From positions 1 to 42,263 of IMG/VR virus record IMGVR_UViG_3300018910_000035: a stretch of DNA of 42,263 bases; one strand, written 5' to 3'. The notes beneath the pieces were generated by a model. It did not search any database. It saw nothing but the letters and a program-made list of their open reading frames with translations, and was not told the origin of the DNA. The translations under genes and the position numbers were made by a program. The first letter of the stretch is position 1, and each line of letters begins with the position of its first letter. Below are positions 13,421-21,729 of the stretch, in pieces. Source of the stretch: a virus.

Positions 13421-14043
13421 ATACAATTAAACAGTTTATGATTGACTACTCGCGCGATGTGGTATCGGGCGAGATTGTTGCGTGTCAAAAGCATAAATGG
13501 GCTTGTGAGCGATTTTTAAAAGACATCAAAAGAGAAGGGACGAGAGAATTTCCCTATGTATTCGATGATGAGAAGGCTCGGCGTTTTCTCTTTTGGATGA
13601 CTCAATTTAAACATACCAAGGGGCCTTTGCAAGGACAAAATATTGTACCTGAACCAATACAGATTTTTATTTTCGGGAATGTTTACGGATGGGTTCACAA
13701 AGATACGGGTTTCCGCCGTTTCAAAAAAGTGTATTGGCAGGTTGGCCGCAAGAATGCAAAAACTCAGAGTTTGGCCTGTGTTGCTTCATATGAAGCTATG
13801 GCAAACGGAGAAAACATGTCAGAGGTATACATTGGAGCCACAAAAACTGAGCAGGCTCAAATATGTTGGAAGGAAATAAAAGCCCAGATAGAAGGGTGCG
13901 AGCTTCTAAATAAGCCGGAGCAAAAATACAGGATTGCATACAGTACCATTGAGCACCCAAAAACAAATTCAATTATTAAAGCATTGTCTAAGGATGCCGG
14001 TAAAACAGGGGATGGATTCAATCCACAGTGTGGGATTATCGAT
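13417..14043 (+). CDS. terL: Terminase large subunit, exon 1 (ATPase domain)
   Basis: Codes residues 1-209 of a 569-residue large terminase. The Walker A variant VGRKNAKT is at 109-116 and the sequence runs to CGIID, the start of Walker B, ending with Asp209 (GAT, 14041-14043). Without splicing, translation would read Glu and stop at TGA 14047-14049. The rest of Walker B (EYHAH) and the nuclease domain are in exon 2 at 15278-16360. Joining T14043 to G15278 keeps frame and restores the canonical IIDEYHAH motif. The protein pumps DNA into the prohead and cuts genome ends. Confidence 0.92.
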
Positions 14044-14148
14044 GAATGATTTTGTCGCCTAACTTAGAAATAAGTTAGTGAAAATCAACCAAAAACGGTG
14101 AAGTCTAAAAACCATATTCTTTATTTATTGATACATTAACGATAAAGT

Positions 14149-14179
14149 AAAGGTATCATAGTAACTGGAGAGATACTTT
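14149..14179 (+). promoter_or_regulatory. Hairpin enclosing the endonuclease ribosome site
   Basis: AAAG(G)TATC (14149-14157) pairs with GATACTTT (14172-14179), with one bulged G. The loop contains GGAG (14167-14170), and the ATG at 14180 follows immediately. It would hide the ribosome site of the homing endonuclease, as known for the I-TevI gene in the T4 td intron. Confidence 0.6.
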
Positions 14180-15094
14180 ATGAAATCGGGAATTTATTCA
14201 ATAACAAATATTTGTAACAGTAAAATTTATATCGGACAATCAGTTAATGTGAAAAGAAGATTAAATGACCATAAATACCTATTAAGAAAAGGTAAACACC
14301 GCAATACTTATTTGCAACGAGAGTTTAACAAATTTGGAGAAGATAATTTTGTTTTCGCTATTGAAGTTCTCTGTCCAATAGAAGAATTAGACTTAGAAGA
14401 ACGGAAATTCATTAATAATAGAGATTCTATGAACCGAAAAAGGGGTTATAATCTTGAGAGTGGTGGAAATGCCAATAAGAAATTTTCCGAAGAATTAAAA
14501 GAAACTCGTCGAGGAAAAGGAAATCCTATGTTTGGTAGAAAGCACTCAAAGGATTTCGTTGAGAAAATCACGTTATCTAACAGAGGGGCGAGTGATTTGT
14601 TCAGCGAGAAAGACATAGAGAAAATGAAATTATTGTTTTTAGAGGGCAAAAAACAAAGCGAAATAGCAAAGATATTCGGAGTTGAATTATCGACCATAAA
14701 CAAAATTATTAAAGGTGTTAATTGGTATTGGGTAAGGGAAGATCTTCAAATCAAAATTGAACAAAAAATTAAAACTGATAAAGATATAAAAATGAAAACA
14801 AAACGCGATAAAAGAAAACGGATTGACAACTCCAAAAAAGTTATACAAGAGAGAAAAGAAAATGTACGAAAAGATTTTTTGGAGGGTTTAACAAAAGACA
14901 AGATAATGAAAAAACATAGTATCTCAAAAACAACTTATGTTAGGATGACATCTGACCTTTATAATCAGCGAAAACAAAGGATTAAAGATAAAGTTTTCGA
15001 ATTGAAAAATATAGGATTGATGAATAAGGAGATCGCGGAAAAGTTAGGTCTACACAGGACTACTGTTACAGAGTATTTAAAGAATGGTTCATGA
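14180..15094 (+). CDS. GIY-YIG intron-encoded homing endonuclease
   Basis: A 304-residue GIY-YIG endonuclease. GIY is at residues 4-6, YIG at 17-19, catalytic Arg near 26-27 and Glu at 73-74 (DLEERKF). A NUMOD3-like segment GNPMFGRKHS (114-123) follows, then several helix-turn-helix segments (QSEIAKIFGVELSTI near 155, KDKIMKKHSISKTTY near 245, NKEIAEKLGLHRTTV near 285). These recognise the DNA target in modular intron endonucleases. It should cut intronless terL alleles at the Walker B site and spread the intron. It appears intact and is more A/T-rich than the exons. Maturase activity is not implied. Confidence 0.92.
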   Translation: MKSGIYSITNICNSKIYIGQSVNVKRRLNDHKYLLRKGKHRNTYLQREFNKFGEDNFVFAIEVLCPIEELDLEERKFINNRDSMNRKRGYNLESGGNANKKFSEELKETRRGKGNPMFGRKHSKDFVEKITLSNRGASDLFSEKDIEKMKLLFLEGKKQSEIAKIFGVELSTINKIIKGVNWYWVREDLQIKIEQKIKTDKDIKMKTKRDKRKRIDNSKKVIQERKENVRKDFLEGLTKDKIMKKHSISKTTYVRMTSDLYNQRKQRIKDKVFELKNIGLMNKEIAEKLGLHRTTVTEYLKNGS

Positions 15095-15277
15095 TAATAC
15101 CGTGGTAAGCGAGAACATCACTCGCCACCGTAACGCATAGGGGCTGAGCGCTAAGAGAGCAAAAACGCCCCCACGAGTGGTTGACACCTTACTATTTAGT
15201 TAAAGGTGAAAATGTATGCTGACCTTACAGGAAACTGTAAGAAGTAAAGGATAAAAAGCCTTTACGATAACAATGTG

Positions 15278-16360
15278 GAATATCACGCGCATAAAACATC
15301 CGAAATTTATGACGTCCTTGCTTCCGGAATGGGAGCAAGAAACCAACCATTGATGATTATTATCACAACTGCTGGTTTTGAATTAAACAATCCTGCTTAC
15401 CGGGTGGAATATGATTACGTCTCTCGCATTTTGGACCCAAACAAAGTAGAAACCAATGAACAATATTTTGTGATAATCAATGAACTGGATAAGGGGGATG
15501 ACATCAAGGATGAGCGTAACTGGATAAAAGCAAATCCTATAGTTGCTGCTAATGAACACGGGATCGAATATTTGCGCGGCGAGCTTGAAGTCGCTCTTGC
15601 GGTTCCTGAAAAAATGCGTAATTTTCTCACTAAAAATATGAACATCTGGGTCAATATGCGCGAAAACGGCTATATGGATATGCAGGCATGGAAAGATTGC
15701 GGGTCCGATCAATTCCCTGATCTAAATGGCCGAGAGTGCTATGTTGGGATTGACTTATCAAAACGAATTGACCTGACAGCTGTCTCGTTTATTTTCCCAT
15801 TGGATAATGGGAGCTTTGCTGTGGAGAGTCATGGCTTTATGCCTGAAGATACATTTTATGAGCGTATTAAGACTGATAACGTCCCGTATGATCTGTGGAG
15901 GGATAAGAACTGGCTAACCGTTACCGATGGCGCTGTTGTCGATTATGACTATATTAGGGCGTATATTAAGAAAATGGAGAAAGAAAACGGCTGGAGAATC
16001 AAAGAAATTGGTTATGATCCGTATAATGCTACACAATTTGCCCAACAGATGGAGGCTGACGGATATGTCATGATTGAAATTCGACAGGGTGTTGCCACAC
16101 TATCTGAGCCAACGAAAGACTTCCGTGAAAAAGTAAAAGCGAAAAAGATCATCCACAATAAAAATGATCTGCTGACATGGGCCATGGGGAATGCCGTTAC
16201 AAAAGTGGATGCACAGGAAAACATAATGCTGGACAAGTCAAAGTCAACACAACGGATTGACCCGGCGGCTGCGCTTATTAATGCTCATGTGCGTGCTTCG
16301 CAAATTGATACGGCCGTTGACTTAAACGCTTATATACAATCTGGATCGTTCAGCCTGTAG
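15278..16360 (+). CDS. terL: Terminase large subunit, exon 2 (Walker B end and nuclease domain)
   Basis: Codes residues 210-569 of TerL. It starts with catalytic Glu210 followed by YHAHKTSEIYDVL, then the coupling motif region MIIITTAGFE. The RNase-H-like nuclease domain follows (CYVGIDLSKRIDLTAVSF with a metal-binding Asp, later GYDPYNA and a C-terminal DPAAALINAH). The open frame can be read from a GTG at 15275, but that GTG spans the intron 3' end and has no ribosome site at useful distance. Independent translation is therefore unlikely. Ends 9 bp before the next start codon. Confidence 0.92.
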   Translation, partial: EYHAHKTSEIYDVLASGMGARNQPLMIIITTAGFELNNPAYRVEYDYVSRILDPNKVETNEQYFVIINELDKGDDIKDERNWIKANPIVAANEHGIEYLRGELEVALAVPEKMRNFLTKNMNIWVNMRENGYMDMQAWKDCGSDQFPDLNGRECYVGIDLSKRIDLTAVSFIFPLDNGSFAVESHGFMPEDTFYERIKTDNVPYDLWRDKNWLTVTDGAVVDYDYIRAYIKKMEKENGWRIKEIGYDPYNATQFAQQMEADGYVMIEIRQGVATLSEPTKDFREKVKAKKIIHNKNDLLTWAMGNAVTKVDAQENIMLDKSKSTQRIDPAAALINAHVRASQIDTAVDLNAYIQSGSFSL

Positions 16361-16369
16361 GGGGTGGAA

Positions 16370-16564
16370 ATGCTGAAATTTCTAAGATTCTTGCAGATGA
16401 TTTTAGAGGATATCTTGCTCATCGCAGGCATGGTATTCATTTCAATAGCCATATATCGGATGAACGTAAACGCGGGTTTAATTGCAACCGGTGTTTTTTT
16501 ATTTTCTCTTGCCAGCTTGGCAGGATTCGTTCGTCAAAAAAATAAGGGGGAAGGAGGGAAATAG
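16370..16564 (+). CDS. Small membrane protein between terL and portal
   Basis: A 64-residue protein with two hydrophobic helices (ILEDILLIAGMVFISIAIY and AGLIATGVFLFSLASLAGF) and a basic tail. ATG 16370 follows GGGGG at 5-6 bases. Small two-helix proteins at this position occur in HK97-like Bacillus phages. Function unknown. Ends one base before the next gene's region. Confidence 0.65.
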   Translation: MLKFLRFLQMILEDILLIAGMVFISIAIYRMNVNAGLIATGVFLFSLASLAGFVRQKNKGEGGK

Positions 16565-17875
16565 ATGCTATTAAGCCGTTTAAAGAGCGGAATAAAAAAT
16601 GAAATTGCTGAAGAGGATAGCGGCTCCCTTCTCCATCCGGCCAATTGGTTTAGAAATATTTTTGCTGGGACAGAGAGTTCATCTGGTGAAAGAGTATCAA
16701 CAAAAACGGCCGTTTTGCATCCGGATGTATATGCTTGCGTGATTGTTTTGGCTGATGATATTGCGAAACTGCCGATTAAACTTTTTCAGAATCAAAACGG
16801 AAACATACAACAGATTCAAAATGAAGTAAGCGACATTATTCTGAACAAAGTCAATAACTACATGACAAGCTTTGTGTGGAAACGGCTTTTGGTTACGAGA
16901 TTGTGTACTTGGGGAAACAGCTATAATCTTTTGCTTTTTGATAAAGACGGGAATGTGGCTGGGATCAGACCATTAGACCCTGAAGCGACAAATACGAATA
17001 TTGATCCAAATAACGGCCGGGTATGGTATTCAACCACACTTGACGGCAAGTACCGTGAATTTTTTTACGAAGAGGTACTGCATTTTAAAAACCTGTCTCT
17101 TGACGGAATTGTAGGCCAAACCCCGATTTCAGTTATTCGGGACAATATCGGATCAAATAGAGCTGCGACAAAATTTAACGCGAAATTTTACAAGAATGGC
17201 GGCGCTCCATTTGGCGTTGTAAAAGCGCCGACCCTTTTAGACAGAAAAAGCAAACAAATTCTTAGGGAAGACTGGGAGCGGGTGAATGCGGGGCAGTCTA
17301 TTGCAGTTTTAGACGCCGGCCTCGATTATTCACAAGTAACAATGCCTATGAAGGATGCTCAATTTATAGAGTCAATGAAGTGGAATCGTCAGCAGATTGC
17401 ATCGATTTATAAGGTGCCTCCGCATAAAATAGGTGAGCTGGACAGGGCAACATTTTCAAATATTGAGCAACAATCCTTAGATTATGTCAAAACCACTTTA
17501 CAGCCAATTGTCACAAATATTGAACAAGAGTTAAACGATAAGGTTTTGACAGAGAAGCAGCGGGGAGCTGGCTATTACTTTAAATTTAACCTGGAATCAG
17601 AGCTCCGCGGGGACAGTAAATCACGTGCTGAATTTTATAAAACGATGCAAAGTGTCGGCGCTTTTAGCGTTAATACTATCCTTCAAAAAGAGGACATGAC
17701 AGGTATCGGGGAGATCGGCGATGAGCATTATGGAAACTTAAACCTTGTTCCCCTTTCAATTATGAAAGAGTATCAACTTAGCAAGGTCAAACGGTCTTCA
17801 AATCGCCTGAAAGGGGGTGATGGCAACGGAACAGAAGAAGAAAAACAAGTATTGGAACATGAAGGTTCTGAATGA
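16565..17875 (+). CDS. Portal protein, HK97 family
   Basis: A 436-residue HK97-type portal. Typical segments: HPDVYACVIVLADDIAKLPIKLFQ-like start (around 55-80), the LRP-like core with PEATNTNIDP, DRATFSNIEQQSLDYVKTTLQP-like helix region near 295-315 and C-terminal NLVPLS. It forms the dodecameric ring through which DNA enters. It overlaps the protease gene by 56 bp, suggesting translational coupling. ATG 16565 directly follows the stop of the previous gene, with GGGAAGGAGGG as ribosome site. Confidence 0.92.
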   Translation: MLLSRLKSGIKNEIAEEDSGSLLHPANWFRNIFAGTESSSGERVSTKTAVLHPDVYACVIVLADDIAKLPIKLFQNQNGNIQQIQNEVSDIILNKVNNYMTSFVWKRLLVTRLCTWGNSYNLLLFDKDGNVAGIRPLDPEATNTNIDPNNGRVWYSTTLDGKYREFFYEEVLHFKNLSLDGIVGQTPISVIRDNIGSNRAATKFNAKFYKNGGAPFGVVKAPTLLDRKSKQILREDWERVNAGQSIAVLDAGLDYSQVTMPMKDAQFIESMKWNRQQIASIYKVPPHKIGELDRATFSNIEQQSLDYVKTTLQPIVTNIEQELNDKVLTEKQRGAGYYFKFNLESELRGDSKSRAEFYKTMQSVGAFSVNTILQKEDMTGIGEIGDEHYGNLNLVPLSIMKEYQLSKVKRSSNRLKGGDGNGTEEEKQVLEHEGSE

Positions 17876-18548
17876 TTCGTCCGCTGAAATCACGCTTTAC
17901 GGTTCGATAACTGGCGAAGGCTGGTTCAGTGAAAGTTCATCTAAAGCCTTTCAGTCTGAATTGAAAAGTTTAGGTGATGTGAGCTTTATTGATTTGTATA
18001 TCAATTCGCCTGGTGGGGATGTTTTTGAGGGGCAGGCTATTCATTCGATGCTTCAGCGTCACAAGGCAAAAATCAATGTCTATGTGGATGCACTGGCTGG
18101 AAGTATTGCTTCTGTCATTGCAATGGCGGGGGACAACATCACGATGCCAAGTAACGCCATGATGATGATTCACAACCCATACATGGGGATGGTCGGGAAT
18201 GCCGCGGAATTCCGGAAGGCAGCCGATGATCTGGATAAGATTACTGAAAGTATCGTTTCCACATATCTTGCGAAAGCAGGAGACAAACTGGACGACGGGA
18301 CTTTACGCCAGCTGCTGGATGAGGAAACCTGGCTCACCGCCGATGAAGCTTTAAATTATGGTTTGATCGATATGGTTTCAGAATCAAAGGATGTAGCAGC
18401 CTGCATTGATCATCAGGTACTGGCACATTTTAAACATGTTCCAGGCAAAATTGTTGCTCAATCCGCTGCTGAAAGTCCGGCAGAAACTAAGCCGGATGAA
18501 TTACTAAAACAAAAGATCAATATGAAACTTGAACTCTTAAATCTTTAA
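17820..18548 (+). CDS. Head maturation protease, ClpP-like
   Basis: A 242-residue ClpP/S14-type prohead protease. The oxyanion and start motif is INSPGGDVFEG (61-71), the nucleophile S95 is in ALAGSIASVIAM and the catalytic H118 in MMIHNP. It removes the delta domain of the capsid protein during head maturation. The start lies inside the end of the portal gene; AAAGGGGG just precedes ATG 17820. A later ATG at 17862 is possible but has a weaker site. The last codons form a terminator hairpin. Confidence 0.92.
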   Translation: MATEQKKKNKYWNMKVLNDSSAEITLYGSITGEGWFSESSSKAFQSELKSLGDVSFIDLYINSPGGDVFEGQAIHSMLQRHKAKINVYVDALAGSIASVIAMAGDNITMPSNAMMMIHNPYMGMVGNAAEFRKAADDLDKITESIVSTYLAKAGDKLDDGTLRQLLDEETWLTADEALNYGLIDMVSESKDVAACIDHQVLAHFKHVPGKIVAQSAAESPAETKPDELLKQKINMKLELLNL

Positions 18549-18561
18549 GGGTTCTTTTTTT
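18531..18561 (+). terminator. Terminator/attenuator between protease and capsid genes
   Basis: GAACTCTTAAA (18531-18541) pairs with TTTAAGGGTTC (18544-18554), 11 bp including one G-T, followed by seven T. The stem overlaps the last codons and stop of the protease gene. May set the ratio of enzyme to capsid mRNA, or stabilise the upstream message. Confidence 0.75.
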
Positions 18562-18587
18562 ATGCCATTTCTAAGGAGGACAAGCAT

Positions 18588-19868
18588 TTGAAACATAAAA
18601 AGTTAATGAACCTTGATATTCAATTTTTTGCCGGGGGCGGGATGTCCAAAAAAGAACGAGAATTGCGCCAGACCTTGGCGGAAAAACGTACAAAAATTGA
18701 AGCGCTGACCGATGAAGGGAAAATGGATGAAGCCAAAAAACTACTTGCAGAGGCTCAACAAATTAAAGATAAAATTCAGACATATGAAGATATCCGAAAT
18801 ATGCAAGTTTCATACGAACAGGAAGAGCCGCAGCATGATCCAGAGACAAAGAACCCGCAACAACCAACGGATGATATCGCTAAAACAGAAGTGAAGAACC
18901 ATGTTCAGCTTTTTGCATCCGCCCTTAAAACAGGAAAGGTACCGCAACCTCTTGCCGCGATGAAAGAAGGCGTGGATGAGGATGGCGGGCTTATTGTACC
19001 GCAGGATATCTCCACGAAAATTAATGAAAAACGACGCCAATTTGATACCCTGGCAAATCTCGTCGATGTCATTCCGGTATCAACAAACAAAGGTTCACGG
19101 GTTCTTGAAAAATTATCAGATATCACCCCATTGGCAAATCTTGAGGAATTAGAAAATATTGAAGAGTTAGAGAACCCTAAATTTGAAAACATTAAATATA
19201 ACATCAAGGATTATGCCGGGATCTTGGTTCTTTCAAATGATTTGCTTGCAGATACAAAGGAAGCGCTCTTGCAGTATCTAACGACTTGGTTGGCGAAAAA
19301 ATCAGCCGTAACCCGCAATACGTTGATCCTTAATCAATTGGGGACCCTTGCAAAAACAACGGTTTCAAAACAGGACGATATTAAAGACATTCTTAATGTC
19401 AAACTCGATCCAGCTATTAATGCGACAACTAAAGTTGTCACAAACCAATCCGGCTTTAATATGTTGGATAAACTGAAAGACGCGTTCGGCCGCTATCTAC
19501 TTCAGCCGAATCCTACAGACCCGACGAAAAAGTTGTTGTTTGGAAAGCCGGTTTCTGTGATTTCTGATAAGTATTTGCCGAGCAACGGCACAAAAACACC
19601 AAAACATCCGTTAATCATCGGAGACCTTAAAGAAGCCGTTAAACTGTTTGACCGCCAGCAGTATTCTATTTTAACAACTAATGTCGGTGGAAAAGCATTT
19701 TATCGCAATTCAACAGATGTGCGAATTATTGAGCGTGAGGATGTAGTCCTATGGGATACAGATGCGGTGGTTTACGCGGAATTTTCATCAATTAAAGATG
19801 CAGTTCCTGACAATGAAACTCCAAGCACTGGCGGCTCAGAAGATAAATCAGTTGATGTTGGAAAATAA
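18588..19868 (+). CDS. Major capsid protein, HK97 fold
   Basis: A 426-residue HK97-type capsid precursor. The N-terminal 90 residues are a helical, charged delta/scaffold domain (KKERELRQTLAEKRTKIEAL). The mature part begins around 100, with EGVDEDGGLIVPQDISTKI, the A-domain region LVDVIPVSTNKGS, and later KPVSVISDKYLPS. Start is TTG 18588 behind TAAGGAGGA. Cleaved by the preceding protease. Confidence 0.93.
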   Translation: MKHKKLMNLDIQFFAGGGMSKKERELRQTLAEKRTKIEALTDEGKMDEAKKLLAEAQQIKDKIQTYEDIRNMQVSYEQEEPQHDPETKNPQQPTDDIAKTEVKNHVQLFASALKTGKVPQPLAAMKEGVDEDGGLIVPQDISTKINEKRRQFDTLANLVDVIPVSTNKGSRVLEKLSDITPLANLEELENIEELENPKFENIKYNIKDYAGILVLSNDLLADTKEALLQYLTTWLAKKSAVTRNTLILNQLGTLAKTTVSKQDDIKDILNVKLDPAINATTKVVTNQSGFNMLDKLKDAFGRYLLQPNPTDPTKKLLFGKPVSVISDKYLPSNGTKTPKHPLIIGDLKEAVKLFDRQQYSILTTNVGGKAFYRNSTDVRIIEREDVVLWDTDAVVYAEFSSIKDAVPDNETPSTGGSEDKSVDVGK

Positions 19869-19890
19869 TAAAAGAAAAGGATGAGGAAAA

Positions 19891-20316
19891 ATGGCAGATC
19901 AATTTCTAAACCAAAGTAACGGCGTATTCACTTCTGCGGAGGACGATGGCACGGGCAAACCGGTAACGCCCGTTTATTTGAAGGACAACAGCGAAGAAAA
20001 TCCTTTATACATCAAAGGAATGCAAGGGGAACCTGGTCCGCAGGGGCCGCAAGGACCAAAAGGGGACAAGGGAGATACTGGCCCACAAGGTCCACAAGGA
20101 GAACCAGGACCCCAGGGACCAAAAGGTGACAAAGGCGATCCTGCTGTCATTGAAGAAAAAAGCATTACCCATGAAATGCTTGGTGAAAAGGTAGTAAGAA
20201 GCAACAACGTAGGAACTGGTAGCATCATGATGGACAACTTAAACAGCGAAGTAAAGGCCATTTTAGAAGACCTACAAAAGCAAATTGATGAATTAAAAGG
20301 CGGAACATCTAGTTAA
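19891..20316 (+). CDS. Collagen-like head decoration protein
   Basis: A 141-residue protein. A globular N-terminus (1-42) precedes 14 consecutive Gly-X-Y triplets (residues 43-84, with GEP, GPQ, GPK and GDK) and a helical C-terminus ([19 protein letters not shown]). It directly follows the capsid gene. In SPP1 a collagen-like protein, gp12, sits on capsid hexamers as trimeric spikes, so the same role is likely. It should trimerise through the collagen helix. Exact identity with gp12 cannot be claimed. Confidence 0.75.
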   Translation: MADQFLNQSNGVFTSAEDDGTGKPVTPVYLKDNSEENPLYIKGMQGEPGPQGPQGPKGDKGDTGPQGPQGEPGPQGPKGDKGDPAVIEEKSITHEMLGEKVVRSNNVGTGSIMMDNLNSEVKAILEDLQKQIDELKGGTSS

Positions 20317-20336
20317 CGAAAGATAGGTGATGCCCT

Positions 20337-20639
20337 ATGACTGAAACCCAACAAAAAGAGCTTGAAGAGGCGAAAAAATTCCTCCGGGTCGATGGTGACC
20401 TGGAGGATGATTTAATTCTTGGGTTTATCGCTTCTGCAAAAGAATACATTACGTCCGCAACGGGCCTGAAATTTCCTAATAATTCAGCTCGCGCAGATTT
20501 GTGCGTAAAGGCTTTTGTCACCCACTGGTATGAAAACCGTGAAATAGCTGGCACAACTTCAAACCTTGATGGTGTTCTGACAACGTTGATCAATCAATTA
20601 AAATACACAGTTCCGGAGACTGATGCCGATGCTGAATGA
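20337..20639 (+). CDS. Head-tail connector (gp6-like adaptor)
   Basis: A 100-residue all-helical protein of the HK97 gp6/SPP1 gp15 type (EEAKKFLRVDGDLEDDLILGFI, then AKEYITSATG and VKAFVTHWYENRE). It forms the ring beneath the portal. It overlaps the next gene by 17 bp. Confidence 0.88.
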   Translation: MTETQQKELEEAKKFLRVDGDLEDDLILGFIASAKEYITSATGLKFPNNSARADLCVKAFVTHWYENREIAGTTSNLDGVLTTLINQLKYTVPETDADAE

Positions 20640-20937
20640 CATGCGATATAGAATCAAGTTTCAAAAGAAAAAAGAAGGCGGACGCCTTCCTGTGGAAGGT
20701 AACTATGAAACGGTCGTTGAATGCTGGGCAAAAGCTGAAGGATTAAAAGGCCGGGAATACTATGCAGCGGCGGCTGTACAAAAAGAACATACAGTAAAAT
20801 TTACGATCCGACACCGAGAGGATATCGACAAACATATGCGGATTCTGTTTCAGAACCAATCATATGAGATCGAATCAATTCTTCCAAACTATTCCCGAAA
20901 GAATTTCACCACAATAAGAGCAAAGGCGGTGGAATAA
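20623..20937 (+). CDS. Head closure (stopper) protein
   Basis: A 104-residue protein of the SPP1 gp16/HK97 head-closure family. It has the typical start MRYRIKFQKKKEGG, the middle WAKAEGLKGREYY and the end YEIESILPNYSRKNFTTIRA. It plugs the connector after packaging. Starts at 20623 and 20629 (both ATG) are possible; GGAG lies 4 and 10 bases upstream. The stop overlaps the next ATG by one base (TAATG). Confidence 0.85.
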   Translation: MPMLNDMRYRIKFQKKKEGGRLPVEGNYETVVECWAKAEGLKGREYYAAAAVQKEHTVKFTIRHREDIDKHMRILFQNQSYEIESILPNYSRKNFTTIRAKAVE

Positions 20938-21335
20938 TGAAAGTTGAAATGGAGATGCAGGGCTTTAAAGAATTAGATTCATATTTATCTTCACTCGCAA
21001 GGAAGGATGAAAGAATAAATAAGGCTACTGTAAAAGCAGGGGGCGCGATTCTTGCGAAGGAAATTAACAAGAATGCTCCCCGTTCCAATATTGGAGGGAG
21101 CCATCCCCACATTGATGAAGATATTATAGTCGGTAATCGCACGAGAAAGGACCCCGATGGTGAGATATATGCTGTGGTCGGCCCTACAAAAGATACAAAA
21201 TACCGTGTCCACTTACCGGAATTCGGTACGATCCATCAACCGGCTAACCCGTTTATTCAGCAGAGTATGAAAAGTGCAAACGATCGAATGCTTGAAGCGA
21301 TGGTAGCCGTTATTAGGAAAGGGTACAAGCTATGA
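20937..21335 (+). CDS. HK97 gp10-family neck/tail protein
   Basis: A 132-residue protein of the HK97 gp10 family. Visible features are LDSYLSSLARKDERINKATVKAGGAILAKEI-type helices at the start, then VVGPTKDTKYRVHLPEFGT and QPANPFIQQSM. It acts at the head-tail junction. Overlaps the next gene by 4 bp (ATGA). Confidence 0.85.
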   Translation: MKVEMEMQGFKELDSYLSSLARKDERINKATVKAGGAILAKEINKNAPRSNIGGSHPHIDEDIIVGNRTRKDPDGEIYAVVGPTKDTKYRVHLPEFGTIHQPANPFIQQSMKSANDRMLEAMVAVIRKGYKL

Positions 21336-21715
21336 ACGTGGCAGAAAGAGCATTACAACTGAAAAACAGAGTATTTGAAGCGCTGGAAACCGATCCAGCG
21401 CTTTTATTATTGGCCGATCCAGCAAACATTTTTGAACTTGCGGTACCGATTGGCATCAAAAGCAAACCAGCCTATATCGTCGTACAGGAATTAGACTACA
21501 GAACTACAGGGTGGGCTGATGGAAAGCCGATCAAGGATAGCGCTGTTTATCAAATCGATGTGTATAACGATTCTTCCTGTGATCAGATTTTGGCTGCCGT
21601 GGTTGGGGTCATGAATCGATTAGATTTTCAAACAGGAATTTTAATCAATGACTTTTTAAAAGATGAGGGTCTTATCCGGAAAGGTTACCGGTTTGAGGCC
21701 AATATTTTACTATAA
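21332..21715 (+). CDS. Tail terminator/completion protein
   Basis: A 127-residue protein with the layout of tail terminators (SPP1 gp17/DUF3168 group): FEALETDPALLLLA, then PAYIVVQELDYRTTGWADG, AVYQIDVYND and C-terminal RKGYRFEANILL. It caps the tail tube and joins it to the head. Position between gp10-like and major tail protein agrees. Confidence 0.8.
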   Translation: MNVAERALQLKNRVFEALETDPALLLLADPANIFELAVPIGIKSKPAYIVVQELDYRTTGWADGKPIKDSAVYQIDVYNDSSCDQILAAVVGVMNRLDFQTGILINDFLKDEGLIRKGYRFEANILL

Positions 21716-21729
21716 TTGGAGGTTTTAGA

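Larger units (their letters stand above)
14044..15277 (+). ncRNA. Group I intron interrupting terL
   Basis: A 1234-nt intron. The 5' exon ends in U and the intron ends in G, as group I splicing requires. Pairings found by eye: P1 exon CGAU with GUCG (14054-14057, G-U at the splice site); P2 CTAACTTA-GAAA-TAAGTTAG (14059-14078); P3 TCAACCA (14085)/TGGTTGA (15178); P4 ACGGT (14095)/ACCGT (15099); P6 with GCGAG/CTCGC (15109-15125); P7 possibly GCATA (15134)/TATGC (15215); P8 CACCTT (15185)/AAGGTG (15203); P9 CTTACAG-GAAA-CTGTAAG (15224-15241). A further hairpin is at 15245-15264. An extra hairpin GGGGC/GCCCC between P7 and P3' suggests subgroup IA. The endonuclease gene lies between the P4 strands. 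Confidence 0.9.

Noticed and set aside
16080-16086. A third TTCGACA (Spo0A-box-like) site
   Set aside because: It lies inside the terL coding sequence with none of the surrounding conserved leader, so it is a chance match.
15275-16360. Exon 2 of terL as an independent gene starting at GTG 15275
   Set aside because: The GTG spans the last intron bases, has no well-placed ribosome site, and splicing restores a perfect Walker B motif.
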